Shown here in pieces: positions 25,769-34,791 of a stretch of 34,791 nucleotides of DNA; within the stretch, counting starts at the first letter, position 1; every line of letters starts with the position of its first letter. Position numbers and translations under genes: made by a program. Location of the stretch: positions 1 through 34,791 of the forward strand of contig NZ_NGKC01000021.1 of NCBI RefSeq assembly GCF_003987655.1. The letters run 5' to 3'. This DNA comes from Vagococcus acidifermentans. Lineage in GTDB: Bacteria > Bacillota > Bacilli > Lactobacillales > Vagococcaceae. The notes under the pieces are model-generated. The model was not told where the DNA came from, did not search any database, and saw only the letters and a program-made list of their open reading frames with translations.

Positions 25769-26387
25769 AGTAAAAATTTGCGGATTGACCGATGAGCGAA
25801 CCGTTGATGGCGCTGTCGCTGCCGGTGTGGACTATATTGGCTTTGTCTTTGCCGAAAGCAGACGCCGAATCACTGCTGAACACGCAGCAACGATTTCAAA
25901 ACATGTGCCTAAAACGGTCAAAAAAGTCGGAGTGTTTGTGTCTCCTTCTAAAAAAGTACTTTTGGAAACAATTGACACTGTCCCACTTGATCTGATTCAG
26001 GTTCATGGTACGTTTCAACGGACGGACATACCGGGATATTGTTCGTTGATTCAAGCAATCAACGGCGCTCAGACTGGCCTGGTCTCACGCATCAAGAAAA
26101 GCTGCGGCGACTATTTGCTGCTTGATGCGCCGGCAGGAAATCAACCTTATGCAGGCGGGAACGGAAAAACATTTGACTGGTCTGTGACAACAGAACAGCA
26201 GCACCAACTAAGCCGCAGAAAATTCTTTGTTGCCGGTGGACTGGATGAAACAAATGTCGCGCGTGCTATCCGAATATTCAAACCTTATGGTGTTGATGTA
26301 TCTAGCGGAGTTGAAACAGACGGCAAAAAGGATATCAAGAAAATACAGCGATTTATACAACGCGTCAAGGAGGAAAAAAATGTATAA
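25761..26387 (+). CDS. trpF: phosphoribosylanthranilate isomerase
   Basis: TrpF isomerises phosphoribosylanthranilate by an Amadori rearrangement. The 208-residue barrel begins [10 protein letters not shown] with the catalytic Cys. The catalytic Asp and phosphate site are in LLLDAP, and [10 protein letters not shown] lies near the end. It overlaps trpC by eight bases and trpB by eight bases (ATGTATAA), so the three are translationally coupled. Genes in the order trpC-trpF-trpB are usual in Firmicutes. Confidence 0.93.
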   Translation: MTKVKICGLTDERTVDGAVAAGVDYIGFVFAESRRRITAEHAATISKHVPKTVKKVGVFVSPSKKVLLETIDTVPLDLIQVHGTFQRTDIPGYCSLIQAINGAQTGLVSRIKKSCGDYLLLDAPAGNQPYAGGNGKTFDWSVTTEQQHQLSRRKFFVAGGLDETNVARAIRIFKPYGVDVSSGVETDGKKDIKKIQRFIQRVKEEKNV

Positions 26388-27583
26388 TCAACCAGATAAA
26401 AAAAGGCTTTTATGGTCAGTTTGGAGGACAGTTTGTCCCGGAAACACTGATGTTTGCCATTAAAGAACTACAGGACGTTTACGGTAAAACTAAGACAGAT
26501 GCCGACTTTCAAAAAGAACTCGACTACTATCTCAAAGAATATGTAGGAAGAGAGACCCCTCTGTACTATGCCGAGCAGCTGACAAAACAGCTGGGCGGGG
26601 CAAAAATTTACTTAAAAAGAGAAGATTTAAATCATACCGGAGCACACAAAATCAACAATGCCCTGGGACAAATTCTACTCGCACGAAAAATGGGTAAAAA
26701 GAAAGTTGTCGCCGAGACCGGTGCTGGTCAGCATGGTGTTGCTACAGCCACAGCTGCCGCGCTTTTCGGCATGGAATGCACAATTTTTATGGGTGCTGTC
26801 GATGTCGAACGGCAAGCTCTGAATGTTTTCAGGATGGAGCTGTTGGGGGCAACAGTCGAACGTGTCACATCAGGTAACCAGACACTGAAAGATGCTGTCA
26901 ATGAAGCCTTACGCCACTGGGTCGCAACCGTCGAAGATACCCATTATGTCATGGGGTCTGTATTGGGACCGCATCCGTTTCCTGAAATTGTCCGCGATTA
27001 CCAAAGTGTGATAGGTGAAGAGACGCGCAGACAAATACTCCAGATAGAAGGGAGACTGCCTGATATTGCGCTGGCATGTGTCGGCGGAGGCAGCAATGCC
27101 ATGGGGCTGTTTTATCCGTTCGTCAATGATACATCCGTCCGTTTAATTGGAGTCGAAGCAGCCGGGCTCGGAGTAGAGACAAACGCACATGCGGCAACAA
27201 TCACGAAAGGAGAGGTCGGTATCCTTCACGGGGCACGTATGCATTTGCTGCAAACCGAAGACGGACAAGTTGTTGAACCATACTCCATTTCCGCCGGTCT
27301 GGACTATCCGGGAGTCGGCCCCGAACATTCCTATTTATTAAGTACTAACCGGACTGAATACTATGCAGTCACTGACGAGGAGGCCCTTTCTGCTTTTTCA
27401 TTGCTGTCACGGACAGAGGGGATTATCCCGGCTTTAGAAAGTTCACACGCCATTGCCCAAGCTGTCAAATTGGCGCCCACGCTAGCAGCTGACCAGTTGA
27501 TGGTCATTTGTCTGTCAGGCAGAGGAGACAAAGACGTTCAGCAAATAAAAGAGAGAATGGAGGGAACCCGGCATGCAAACTAA
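26380..27583 (+). CDS. trpB: tryptophan synthase beta chain, frameshift near the start
   Basis: TrpB is the PLP enzyme that condenses indole with serine. The expected start is ATG 26380, six bases behind AAGGAGG and overlapping the trpF stop. From it the frame reads MYNQPDKK and then runs out of phase at an A7 tract (26398-26404). Removing one A gives [15 protein letters not shown] and the full 400-residue protein, with PLP Lys90 in [10 protein letters not shown] and the phosphate-binding loop GGGSNAMG. As written, translation from 26380 stops at 26463. A second start at ATG 26450 would skip the conserved [11 protein letters not shown] segment. A sequencing error, transcript slippage on the A-run, or a true mutation can each explain this. 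Confidence 0.85.
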
Positions 27584-28349
27584 AACACTGACTCCTTATT
27601 TACAGCAATACTTAAAAGACAAAGGAAAACTTTTTATCCCGTACATCATGGCCGGTGCAAACGGTCTGGAAAGATTGCCCCAAGAGATTGAAGAACTCGC
27701 GAAAAGCGGCGCGTGTGCCATCGAATTAGGTATCCCGTTTTCAGACCCTGTAGCAGACGGTCCGGTCATTCAACAGGCCGGACTGGATGCTTTATGTCAA
27801 GGTGTTACATTGAAAAAAATCATCCGCTTACTGCAAACTATGTCAAGCGATATTCCGCTCATCCTGATGGGTTACGCCAATTCTTTTTTTCATTACGGCT
27901 TGGAACAGCTGACAGACGACTTGCGGACCACAGCAGTCAAGGGACTGATTATCCCAGACTTGCCTTATGAACATCAGGAACTCGTGGCACCATTTCTTGC
28001 ATCTTCTGATTTATCCTTGATTCAATTGGTCACCCTCACCAGTTCGCGTGAACGAATTGCACAATTGACAACAGCCGGAGAAGGCTTTGTCTATGCAGTA
28101 ACGGTCAATGGTACCACAGGACTTGGGAAAACATACAGTACCTCTTTAAACAAGCATCTTGCTGCCATAAAAGAAATCAGTCCAATTCCAGTATTAGCCG
28201 GATTCGGTATTTCTTCAACAGAAGATGTTCACCGGTTTACATCCGTTTGCGACGGCGTCATCGTTGGCTCGAAAATCGTGTCACTGCTTTCCTCAGAAGG
28301 CACCCAGGCCGCCGGTCAATTTATCAAACAAGCCACGGAATCACTTTAA
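27573..28349 (+). CDS. trpA: tryptophan synthase alpha chain
   Basis: TrpA splits indole-3-glycerol phosphate to indole, which is channelled to TrpB. The 258-residue barrel has the catalytic Glu in [19 protein letters not shown] and the Asp in IPDLPYE, with phosphate site GFGISS near residue 210. It overlaps the trpB stop by 11 bases behind GGAGGGAA. It is the last gene of the operon, and no clear plus-strand terminator follows at once. Confidence 0.94.
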   Translation: MQTKTLTPYLQQYLKDKGKLFIPYIMAGANGLERLPQEIEELAKSGACAIELGIPFSDPVADGPVIQQAGLDALCQGVTLKKIIRLLQTMSSDIPLILMGYANSFFHYGLEQLTDDLRTTAVKGLIIPDLPYEHQELVAPFLASSDLSLIQLVTLTSSRERIAQLTTAGEGFVYAVTVNGTTGLGKTYSTSLNKHLAAIKEISPIPVLAGFGISSTEDVHRFTSVCDGVIVGSKIVSLLSSEGTQAAGQFIKQATESL

Positions 28350-28353
28350 AAAA

Positions 28354-28389
28354 GAACAGGGCATCCTCTCAGTGAATGCGAACCTGTTC
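28354..28389 (-). terminator. terminator of the DUF2200 gene
   Basis: On the minus strand GAACAGG with inner GCAT pairs with ATGC and CCTGTTC, followed by six Ts. On the plus strand no T-run follows, so it serves mainly the minus-strand gene and perhaps weakly the trp operon. Confidence 0.7.
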
Positions 28390-28429
28390 CCTTGATAAAG
28401 CACTATTTTCAACATTATTGGAAAAAATC

Positions 28430-28789
28430 TTACGGAGATGGTTCCCGCAAGATTTTTTCCATTTTTTTCCCCTTTGCCAGTTCATCAATCAGTTTATCAA
28501 GATAGCGGATTTCCTGCATCAACGGCTCTTTAATATCTTCCACACGTACACCGCACACCACACCTTTGATTTCTTTTCGAGCCGGATTAAGTTCCGGCGC
28601 CTCCTGAAAGAAGTGTGCCAGATCCACTTTCTTTACCAATTGAGCATTCAAAGAGTCAGCATCATAGCCGGTCAGCCAAAATATGATGCCGTCCACTTCC
28701 TCTTTGGACCGGTTTTTCTTTTCCGCTTTTTTAAGATAGAGAGGGTACACACTGGCAAAACTCATCTGGTAAACCCGCTGATTTTTCAT
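28430..28789 (-). CDS. DUF2200 family protein
   Basis: This 119-residue protein of unknown function matches DUF2200: it begins [20 protein letters not shown] and continues [17 protein letters not shown]. The C-terminal half is helical with [27 protein letters not shown] place the start at ATG 28789 because TGGAGG lies seven bases upstream and the family begins here; the frame stays open to 28918 without a ribosome site. Members are widespread single-domain cytoplasmic proteins with no known reaction. Confidence 0.83.
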   Translation of the reverse strand: MKNQRVYQMSFASVYPLYLKKAEKKNRSKEEVDGIIFWLTGYDADSLNAQLVKKVDLAHFFQEAPELNPARKEIKGVVCGVRVEDIKEPLMQEIRYLDKLIDELAKGKKMEKILREPSP

Positions 28790-28938
28790 ATAAAGACCTC
28801 CAAATGGATTGTTTTTTCTGTAAAACGACTTAATGTTATCATGACGTGATCTTGCAATTAAGTCAAGAAAAGAGAGAGGACAAAAGCCATTTGACAGTAA
28901 ATTCCAGAAGAAATACAATACTAATATGGAGGAGAGCG

Positions 28939-29853
28939 ATGGATAAACATACTATCGAGTCACTGGCCAACCAAACCATTAAAACTTTCAGCCCAATAAC
29001 TGATAGCAGATTGGAAAAAACATACAATGTGTTCCTTTTAGTGACAACTGAAAATAAAAAATTTATATTAAAAAAAATAACCCGGAATGAATATTCACTC
29101 AATCGCATACTGCAAAAACACAATCAGTTCCGCATTATGCCTGCAATCCGACAAACAGCAAAAGATTCGGAAGGCAACTGGTGGATGACGACTGATTACG
29201 TTGCCGGGGACAACTTATCCATTCTGAATCCGGCAGCTGCCGAACTGCTGGGAGAAGCGTTGGCGGAATTAGTCAGTTATTTTTGGAGCAATCCGCAGCC
29301 GTTAAAAAATATTTCCCCAAGTATTGATGACCAAATCGCCGCTAAAGAACGGTTTCTTTGTAAAATAGAAAAGAATACAGTGATGCATGAGGCATATCTG
29401 ACATATATCCAACGCTTTGTGGATAGCCCTAAAAGTTTATGCCACGATGACCTGCTGCCGATAAATGTCCTGTATGACAATAAGCACAATAACGTAAAAA
29501 TAATCGATTGGGAGCATGGCAGACTCAGCAGTTACATTTCTGATACAGCACGTTTCGCCACATTTTACAATAAAGACCGAGACAAATTCAAACGCGGCCT
29601 AACTTTTTTAGATGACGAAAACAGCGCTTCGCTATTTTTGACTGCATTTTATACAGCGCTCACTGCAGAGTTAAAAGCATTCATAAGCAAAGAACAGTTT
29701 CTATATGACTATCATTTGGAATCATACAATCAATTACTGTTGAACATCAGCCATCTCAAAGAAATAACCCCTGAGGCTATCACAAACGATTGGGAACATT
29801 ATTTTTATGAAGAGGCCTATCAAAAAGCTCATTTTTTAAATGTGACCTACTAA
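28939..29853 (+). CDS. aminoglycoside phosphotransferase/choline-kinase-fold protein
   Basis: This 304-residue small-molecule kinase of the APH superfamily has catalytic-loop residues in [14 protein letters not shown] (HxDxxxxN) and the metal-binding Asp in VKIIDWEHG, as in APH and choline/thiamine kinases. The N-terminal lobe has a conserved Lys in KFILKKI. ATG 28939 follows GGAGGAG. The substrate could be an amino-alcohol, a thiamine or sugar derivative, or an antibiotic. A WxxGE-type motif and resistance-island neighbours are lacking, so resistance is not indicated. A decayed kinase-like gene follows. Confidence 0.75.
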   Translation: MDKHTIESLANQTIKTFSPITDSRLEKTYNVFLLVTTENKKFILKKITRNEYSLNRILQKHNQFRIMPAIRQTAKDSEGNWWMTTDYVAGDNLSILNPAAAELLGEALAELVSYFWSNPQPLKNISPSIDDQIAAKERFLCKIEKNTVMHEAYLTYIQRFVDSPKSLCHDDLLPINVLYDNKHNNVKIIDWEHGRLSSYISDTARFATFYNKDRDKFKRGLTFLDDENSASLFLTAFYTALTAELKAFISKEQFLYDYHLESYNQLLLNISHLKEITPEAITNDWEHYFYEEAYQKAHFLNVTY

Positions 29854-29871
29854 ATATAAGGAGAACAGCCC

Positions 29872-30184
29872 ATGATAATTTGGATTAAACGAGATCATTT
29901 TTATATGACCCTGAAGAAATTGGCGATTTTTTCCGGCACAATCTGCCAAAATCAATCCAGAAAAATGACTTCCTGGACTATCCCGAATGGTGTCAATGGA
30001 ATGTGCAGATATTAGAAAAACTGCATCATGAGTATGACGGGATATCACTTCTCCCATGACACTTTATAAAAAAGATGCATTTGACCGCATCATCGGAGAA
30101 CTAAGAAGAAGGAATATCCCCATTCAACATATTCAACTTGAACAACAAAATGATGAAATATCCAGTTTGAAAGGAGAAATTTAG
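29872..30184 (+). pseudogene. remnant of a TmrB-like ATP-binding protein
   Basis: ATG 29872 with GGAGAA begins IIWI, the usual start of AAA-type small kinases such as TmrB. The P-loop that should follow (GxFGxGKT) is deleted and the frame is shifted. Then come YDPEEIGDFFRHNL and LDYPEWCQWNVQILEKLHHEYDG in one frame, a stop at 30057-30059, and PMTLYKKDAFDRIIGELRRRNI in another. TmrB-like proteins are ATP-binding proteins, some linked to tunicamycin tolerance. Without the P-loop this relic cannot work. Confidence 0.6.
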
Positions 30185-30185
30185 T

Positions 30186-30401
30186 ATGTGCAAGAATGAG
30201 AAAGAATACATTGTAGCTGCTCAGAGCGGCATCACCCTCAAAGCAAACAAAGGGGATTTAATTGAGATAGTAGATTTATATGGTGAGCAAGTAGTTGATT
30301 TTTTCGCGGTAAACCAAGTATCTCCCACAGAATACTTGTCTCCCGGCGTGACCATCGACTGCAACGAAAGCTTGAAGGTTACCACATTTTGCGGAAAGTG
30401 A
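30186..30401 (+). pseudogene. DUF1989 (urea carboxylase-associated) protein, truncated
   Basis: The 71 codons match only the N-terminal third of a DUF1989 protein, usually near 190-200 residues. Visible are a cupin-like start (ITLKANKGDLIEIVDLYGEQVVDFFAVN) and EYLSPGVTIDCNESLKV. The protein then ends in an unrelated TTFCGK. ATG 30186 follows AAAGGAGAA, so the front end is intact. The break falls within a few bases of the start of the AT-rich lantibiotic gene, and both genes are cut at the same point. A deletion or insertion junction near 30378-30410 is therefore likely. Confidence 0.7.
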
Positions 30402-30408
30402 AGCCGTA

Positions 30409-32376
30409 TTGAACATTGCACGTATTGGTTACGAACCATTAAAAAATAATTTGGTTAATAATAGGGAAAAATTAAATAAATCATTAGAAGCTTTATCAGT
30501 GTTAACTGGTGATACATCAAAAGCTATGATTAATATGAATATAGTGAATTACCTAAAAAGTAAATATAGTCGTGATTTTGTACCTGTTTGTAAACTTATT
30601 TATGACACTGAGTTTATAGAAGTACTATTGAAAAATGACATAAAAATCAATAAAAGTGAAAATTTAGTTCAAATCGAAAATTTCATTATAAATAGCATGG
30701 TTATAGAAAATAAAACATCTGTTGACATAGAGCCATATTTAGAAGATATATTATCATCTAAAAATGGTTCGATTAAAAGTTTTGATCAAGGAGAGATAAT
30801 TTTCTATAATGTTAACGGAAAAATAATTATTGAAAAGGGAACAGGAAGTTATTCATTCGGTAGAATAAATGGTAGAATACATCAATTTTTAGAAAATGAT
30901 AGTATCAGTATAAAAAACCATGAAAATGTTATTATTGTAGACTTAACTTGCAAGCCTTTCGATAGTAAATTTGCAAATATTTGTTGGTCTAAAAATATTA
31001 GTCAATATGAACTGGCTTTCAATTCTGTTGTAAGAAATGGAGCCATACCAATAGACTTACAAGATATATATGTAGGTATAGAAAATAATGAAATTTACTT
31101 TTTTTCTAAAACATTGAACAAAAGATTGCTTTTTAAAGTAACAAATTCATCTTCTCTATCAAAAAGGTTTCCCCAAATATATTTATTTTTACTGCGTGCT
31201 TCTTTAAGCGGATTACAAATCTCGTTGGATCCGCCAATATTAGAAGGCCTCAATGTTTCTTTTTTACCAGAAATTACATACGGAGATATTATTTTAAGAC
31301 GTGCAGAATGGAAACTTGATGAAGTTTTTAAAAAAAATATGACTATTACAGGCGAAATAAAAAAAGCTTTTTTAGAATTTAAAGAAAGATGCCATTTACC
31401 TAACTTAATAGGACTGTCCCAAGGAGAAGCCCCGATTGTATATAATTTAGAAAATGAAATTCACTTAAATAATATTGAAAAAGTGATAAGAAGCCATTCG
31501 GGACAATTAGATAGAGTTAGTTTTATTGATGTTCAACATCAACTCGAGTGCCAAGAAGGTTTTAAGCAGTATGTTTATTCTTTTGAAAAAGAAAAAAATT
31601 CCCAAAATTTAAATGAAAGCAGTGTTTCTCTTTGTGATAACTTTGATTTTTTTGAAGAACAATGCAATAATTTTTACATTTACCCCAAAGAACAATATTA
31701 CGAAATAGTTTTGGAGTTGATAATAAAAAAAATAACTGAAAATATGAATATTAATAAATGGTTCTATATCAACTATGCAGACGATTTTCCTCATATTAGG
31801 TTTCGCTTTGTTTCTAAAGAAGAGAAGCATTTGAACGAATTTGTAAAATTTTTAAATAATTTATTACAAAAAAAATATATTTATAATTATAAATTGCAAC
31901 CTTTTTTTCCTGAAATTAGTAGATATAATCTGTTTAACAGGGGTCCAATAGTGTATAGTATATTTACTTACGACAGCCAGTTATCCAGCAAAATATTTAT
32001 AGAAGAGAATACAAGTAACGTTTCAGATCATATATTGCTTTTATATTCGTTATTAAGAAAAATAGGTGTCGATGACGACAATATTTTAAAAATTTTTTCA
32101 AGGTATAAAGATAAATCCAGCAATCAATATCAAAAGATAAAAAAACAAATATGGGATCAATATAAAATTATGTCATCAATTACCGTAGATACAGATTTTA
32201 AATCAGCTATATTAGAAAAAAATAGTTTAAAGTTAAACGAAGATATTATTTTGAGTTTGGCCCATATGCACATGAATAGAGCTTCAGGGATTGATAGAAA
32301 TTTTGAAGAAAAAGTATATTCTCTTTTATACAAATTTGTGAATTCGAAAAAATATATAGGAGGTTTCAATGAATAA
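30409..32376 (+). pseudogene. lanB: lantibiotic dehydratase LanB, N-terminus missing
   Basis: This is the C-terminal 655 residues of a class I lantibiotic dehydratase, which in full is about 1000 residues. Such enzymes glutamylate Ser/Thr of a precursor peptide using Glu-tRNA and then eliminate glutamate. Part of the glutamylation domain remains (about 1-320, ending ITYGDIILRRAEWKLD). The elimination (SpaB_C) domain is complete at about 425-650, with FPHIRFRF (Arg464, Arg466) and LAHMHMNR (His619) as in NisB. About 330 N-terminal residues are gone, and the frame opens with TTG at 30409 without a ribosome site. The AT-rich composition differs sharply from the preceding genes, which suggests transfer. 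It overlaps lanC by eight bases. The elimination half alone cannot dehydrate a peptide that is not glutamylated. Confidence 0.82.
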
Positions 32377-33580
32377 CAAGCTTGTAGAAGATCTTTTTTT
32401 TGAAAAAAAGATAACAGTTAATAAAAATGAACGACTTACTTTGGCAGGTGGATATAGTGGACTACTTGTAGCTTTAAAAAATTTGTCCTACACAATTAAT
32501 ACAGAAATGTATAATTCAATCAAAAAAAAATATATAGAACAAATAATCCTCTGTATCAATAATAGCTCTCATATATCCACGTCACTGTTTGGTGGCCTGC
32601 CGGGTATTAATGTAGGATTATTGTCTATAAATGATTCCGTAAATAGTCTTGGAGAATATATAAAAACAATTGATGAACTAATCATTGAAACAATTGAAAA
32701 AGAATTAAATGATTATAAATGGATACATAAAAGCAAAGGACTTACTTATGGAACGTATGATTTGCTTTCAGGACTTAGTGGGATTGCTCTCTATTTGAGT
32801 AAGACATATCAGTTAAGGGAAAGAAAAGTAACTGAGCAAGTTTTACTCGATATACTTGATATTTTCAGTGAATATTGCAAACCTACAGATAATAAAAGAC
32901 CGTATCTATATTTAACTAAAAATAATTTAATAGGTAATATGAAAACATTTTTTCCAAATGGTGGAATCGTTCTCGGAATAGCTCATGGTATATCAGGAAT
33001 TCTGTTAGCATTCGCAGAATTTAAAAATTTATTTCGTCTAACTGGAAAACAAAAAGAAACTATTGAATATCTAATTGGAATACTATTAACATCTATAAAT
33101 AATGAAAATTTATTTCCACAGATAATTAGTGATGATCTGGCTAATCAAGACTGTAAAAATGGTTCTTGGTGTTACGGAAATATCGGAGTTACATTAGTAT
33201 TATCATATTTTCCAGAATTTCTTCCAAGTAAGATCAATATCGAGAACATATCTCTAGATTTCTTAGAACTTGCAATGAGTACTACTACTATCAATAAAGA
33301 TAGTAAAATTCTTTGCCACGGAACATCAGGTCTTTTATATTATTCTCTATACTCATATAAGAAGACAAATAATATTAAGTTTTATAACGCAGCTAACTAT
33401 TTTTATAATGAAATTTCCGTGTATACTTTAGAAGAGTTCACAGACACACCTTTGGATATCGACAAAGGCCCGCAATTAAAAATAGGTTTATTGGATGGGG
33501 TAGCCGGTAGCTTATTGGCTTTAAATTCATTCGAAACAAACAGAAGATTTCAAAATGATTGGGTACTTGGGTATCTATAA
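32369..33580 (+). CDS. lanC: lanthionine cyclase LanC
   Basis: LanC is the zinc enzyme that adds Cys thiols to dehydroamino acids to make lanthionine rings. The 403-residue barrel contains the zinc ligands Cys268 in GSWCYGN, and Cys316 and His317 in CHGTSG, plus GIAHGISGILLAF and the terminal GLLDGVAGSLLAL. It starts at ATG 32369 behind AGGAGG inside the end of lanB. It appears complete. No precursor peptide gene (lanA) is found in the window, and the partner dehydratase is truncated, so the cyclase has no evident substrate. Composition is as AT-rich as lanB. Confidence 0.88.
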   Translation: MNNKLVEDLFFEKKITVNKNERLTLAGGYSGLLVALKNLSYTINTEMYNSIKKKYIEQIILCINNSSHISTSLFGGLPGINVGLLSINDSVNSLGEYIKTIDELIIETIEKELNDYKWIHKSKGLTYGTYDLLSGLSGIALYLSKTYQLRERKVTEQVLLDILDIFSEYCKPTDNKRPYLYLTKNNLIGNMKTFFPNGGIVLGIAHGISGILLAFAEFKNLFRLTGKQKETIEYLIGILLTSINNENLFPQIISDDLANQDCKNGSWCYGNIGVTLVLSYFPEFLPSKINIENISLDFLELAMSTTTINKDSKILCHGTSGLLYYSLYSYKKTNNIKFYNAANYFYNEISVYTLEEFTDTPLDIDKGPQLKIGLLDGVAGSLLALNSFETNRRFQNDWVLGYL

Positions 33581-33798
33581 CCTGCATTCAAGGGTTTATA
33601 ATGAGAAACTCTGGAAAGTTGATATCTCAGTATTTTTTAGTTTCATCCTTAATATTGTTAAAATTAATACAAAGATGTCTCGAATCTAAATAAATAATGG
33701 TAAACCAATAGTTAAGATATTTTTCGTAAGATTGATTAAATATTTGGAAAGGGAGAGTATTTGTTACAAGAACTGAAATAAATACCAAGTATAGAAAG
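33581..33798. other. AT-rich gap between lanC and the permease
   Basis: No intact gene is seen. A 30-codon frame at 33601-33693 (MRNSGKLISQYFLVSS...) could be the broken start of a transporter, and TTG 33761 with GGGAGAG upstream opens a six-codon frame (MLQELK) that may be the stub of an ABC ATPase. Both readings are weak. In lantibiotic clusters this position often holds transporter or immunity ATPase genes, so deletions are likely. Confidence 0.4.
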
Positions 33799-34689
33799 AT
33801 GCTAAATTATTTTAAAACGCTAGTCCTTATTAATAGAAAGGAACCTAAATTTAAGCTACTTTTTATTTTCATTATCTTCTTGACTTTTTTTAGCTTGATA
33901 ACGGTCTTGAAAACCAAAGCTGACTTTTTATTTGAAGAAATCAGAAGTGAACGGCAAGCTGTGGAGACTATTTTGTCCAATTTTAAAAATATGGATCTTA
34001 ACAGCGAAGAAGCTCAGTCAGATGCTATGTATTTGAATTTAGTACAGCAGCTGGATTTATTGGCAAGGCAGGAACAAGCCATTCTTTTTGAAAATCCACC
34101 ACTTTTTAAAGAAAGTGCTTTAGAGTTAACCAAAGTAAGAAAAAAAGTCTATCAAATGCCGGACTATTCCAAATATCAGGACTACCTGCCGACCGAAAGT
34201 GAGAATTTTCTTGATGAAACCTTTTACCAAAAAGTCAATAATAACCATTTTAAAATTTATACGAAAGAAGACAACTTAGTCCTGGCACTTGCGCATTTGC
34301 TAGCCTTGCTATCCCTTTTATGGCTTCCCCTAGTAACTATTTTGTGTAGTGATATTTTGGTAGAAGAAACAAAGCACCAATCATTAACCCAAGGGTTTCC
34401 TTTTTCTGCTTTAGAAAAAATGCTGATGAAGATTGTCTTTTTAGCAACGACTTTCAGTTTTGTATTGTGTCTTGTTCCGTTCATTATGTTGATTTTGACT
34501 TTCTTCTATCCTTTAGGAAACCTTGATTATCCGCAGCCGGTGTATTTGTTTTCGTATCAAACCGTTTCTTTTTGGCAATATGGTTTATTGATTTTTGGTT
34601 ATTTGTTATTAGTGCTGCTGTTTGTTTTGCTGACTAGTCTTTTAGTCAATTTTCTAACGAAAAACAGTCAAGTCCATAATCTTGTGTAA
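33799..34689 (+). pseudogene. ABC-2-type permease, C-terminus cut by an IS element
   Basis: This membrane protein has one N-terminal helix (about 20-38), a long extracytoplasmic part to about residue 150 with two coiled-coil-like stretches, and three further helical blocks (about 155-180, 205-240, 252-285). The build fits ABC-2 permeases of lantibiotic immunity or bacteriocin export systems. No ATPase gene is beside it. The last seven codons (SQVHNLV) fall inside a sequence matching an IS256-family terminal repeat, so the native C-terminus is lost. ATG 33799 has only a weak AGAAAG ribosome site. Whether it is an immunity or an export protein cannot be settled. Confidence 0.6.
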
Positions 34690-34791
34690 AATACTATACA
34701 ATGTTTCACTAGTCTTTTAGTGTTCAAACTTAATATACTTTCTTGTAGAACTAAGCCATTCATCGTGGAAGTCCATCAGGACAGCCCCAAT
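34667..34791 (-). mobile_element. IS256-family insertion sequence, one end, partial
   Basis: GTCAAGTCCATAATCTTG and the following TGTAAAA (34667-34691) resemble the IS256 terminal repeat, which ends in TTGTGTAAAA. Further in, the minus strand carries the tail of a transposase. The rest of the element lies beyond the window. Its insertion point at about 34666 cuts the permease gene. Confidence 0.6.
34717..34791 (-). CDS. IS256-family transposase, C-terminal fragment at the window edge
   Basis: The minus strand reads IGAVLMDFHDEWLSSTRKYI and then KFEH before TAA at 34717-34719. This is the typical end of IS256-type (mutator) transposases, which close with a D-x-x-x-x-W-x-x-x-x-(K/R)Y motif. 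Only 24 codons are inside the window, so completeness cannot be judged. Confidence 0.65.
   Translation of the reverse strand: MGAVLMDFHDEWLSSTRKYIKFEH

Noticed and set aside
28939-29853. Aminoglycoside resistance gene
   Set aside because: Only the general kinase-fold motifs are present. Neighbours are housekeeping-like and no resistance-element context is seen.
33601-33693. Thirty-codon frame as a lantibiotic precursor gene
   Set aside because: It has a single Cys near the end, no leader motif such as FNLD, a poor ribosome site and a hydrophobic character closer to a transporter start.

Overview
The window reads as a low-GC Gram-positive chromosome. The evidence is strong GGAGG ribosome sites, a T-box-controlled trp operon, an LPxTG-anchored pullulanase and PTS genes of the Lactobacillales type. 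An Enterococcus/Carnobacterium-like host is my best guess; the species cannot be fixed from the sequence. Several genes are decayed or interrupted, so this is a region in flux.

Layout. 1-118: a long inverted-repeat structure abutting a PRD-type PTS regulator that lacks its DNA-binding N-terminus. 1508-5962: an operon with a KDPG/KDPGal-type aldolase, galactitol-family PTS IIA, IIB and IIC, a D-galactonate-dehydratase-like enzyme and a small membrane protein. It contains no sugar-acid kinase, which suggests that the PTS itself phosphorylates the sugar acid. 6119-7474 (minus): an NADH oxidase/peroxidase-type flavoprotein whose catalytic Cys42 codon is an in-frame TGA, a candidate selenoprotein. 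7933-14228: a plus-strand cluster of an NhaC-like antiporter, a thioredoxin-reductase-like protein with a Cys-less extra domain, a cytoplasmic arylsulfotransferase fused to thioredoxin, a YeiH-type putative sulfate exporter and a Crp/Fnr regulator. 14420-15875 (minus): a PRD regulator remnant, a HIRAN protein and a broken DUF1905/DUF1801 pair. 16173-20244: a cell-wall-anchored type I pullulanase split by a 730-nt ORF-less group II intron whose exact removal restores the reading frame. 20298-21552 (minus): orphan prdD/prdE homologues of the D-proline reductase cluster. 21693-28349: promoter, tRNA-Trp T-box and trpEGDCFBA, with trpB frameshifted at an A7 tract. 28430-30184: a DUF2200 protein, an APH-like kinase and a decayed TmrB-like gene. 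30186-34664: a truncated DUF1989 gene joined to an AT-rich lantibiotic remnant (lanB lacking its N-terminus, lanC, ABC permease), the last gene cut by an IS256-like element that runs off the window.

How the parts may connect. The TGA in the flavoenzyme and the prd homologues both point to selenium metabolism in the host, although no selA, selB, selC or selD lies here. The lantibiotic genes, the decayed regulators and the IS end describe an accessory segment that has undergone deletions. The trp and pullulanase loci are ordinary housekeeping or carbohydrate functions, each with one unusual interruption.
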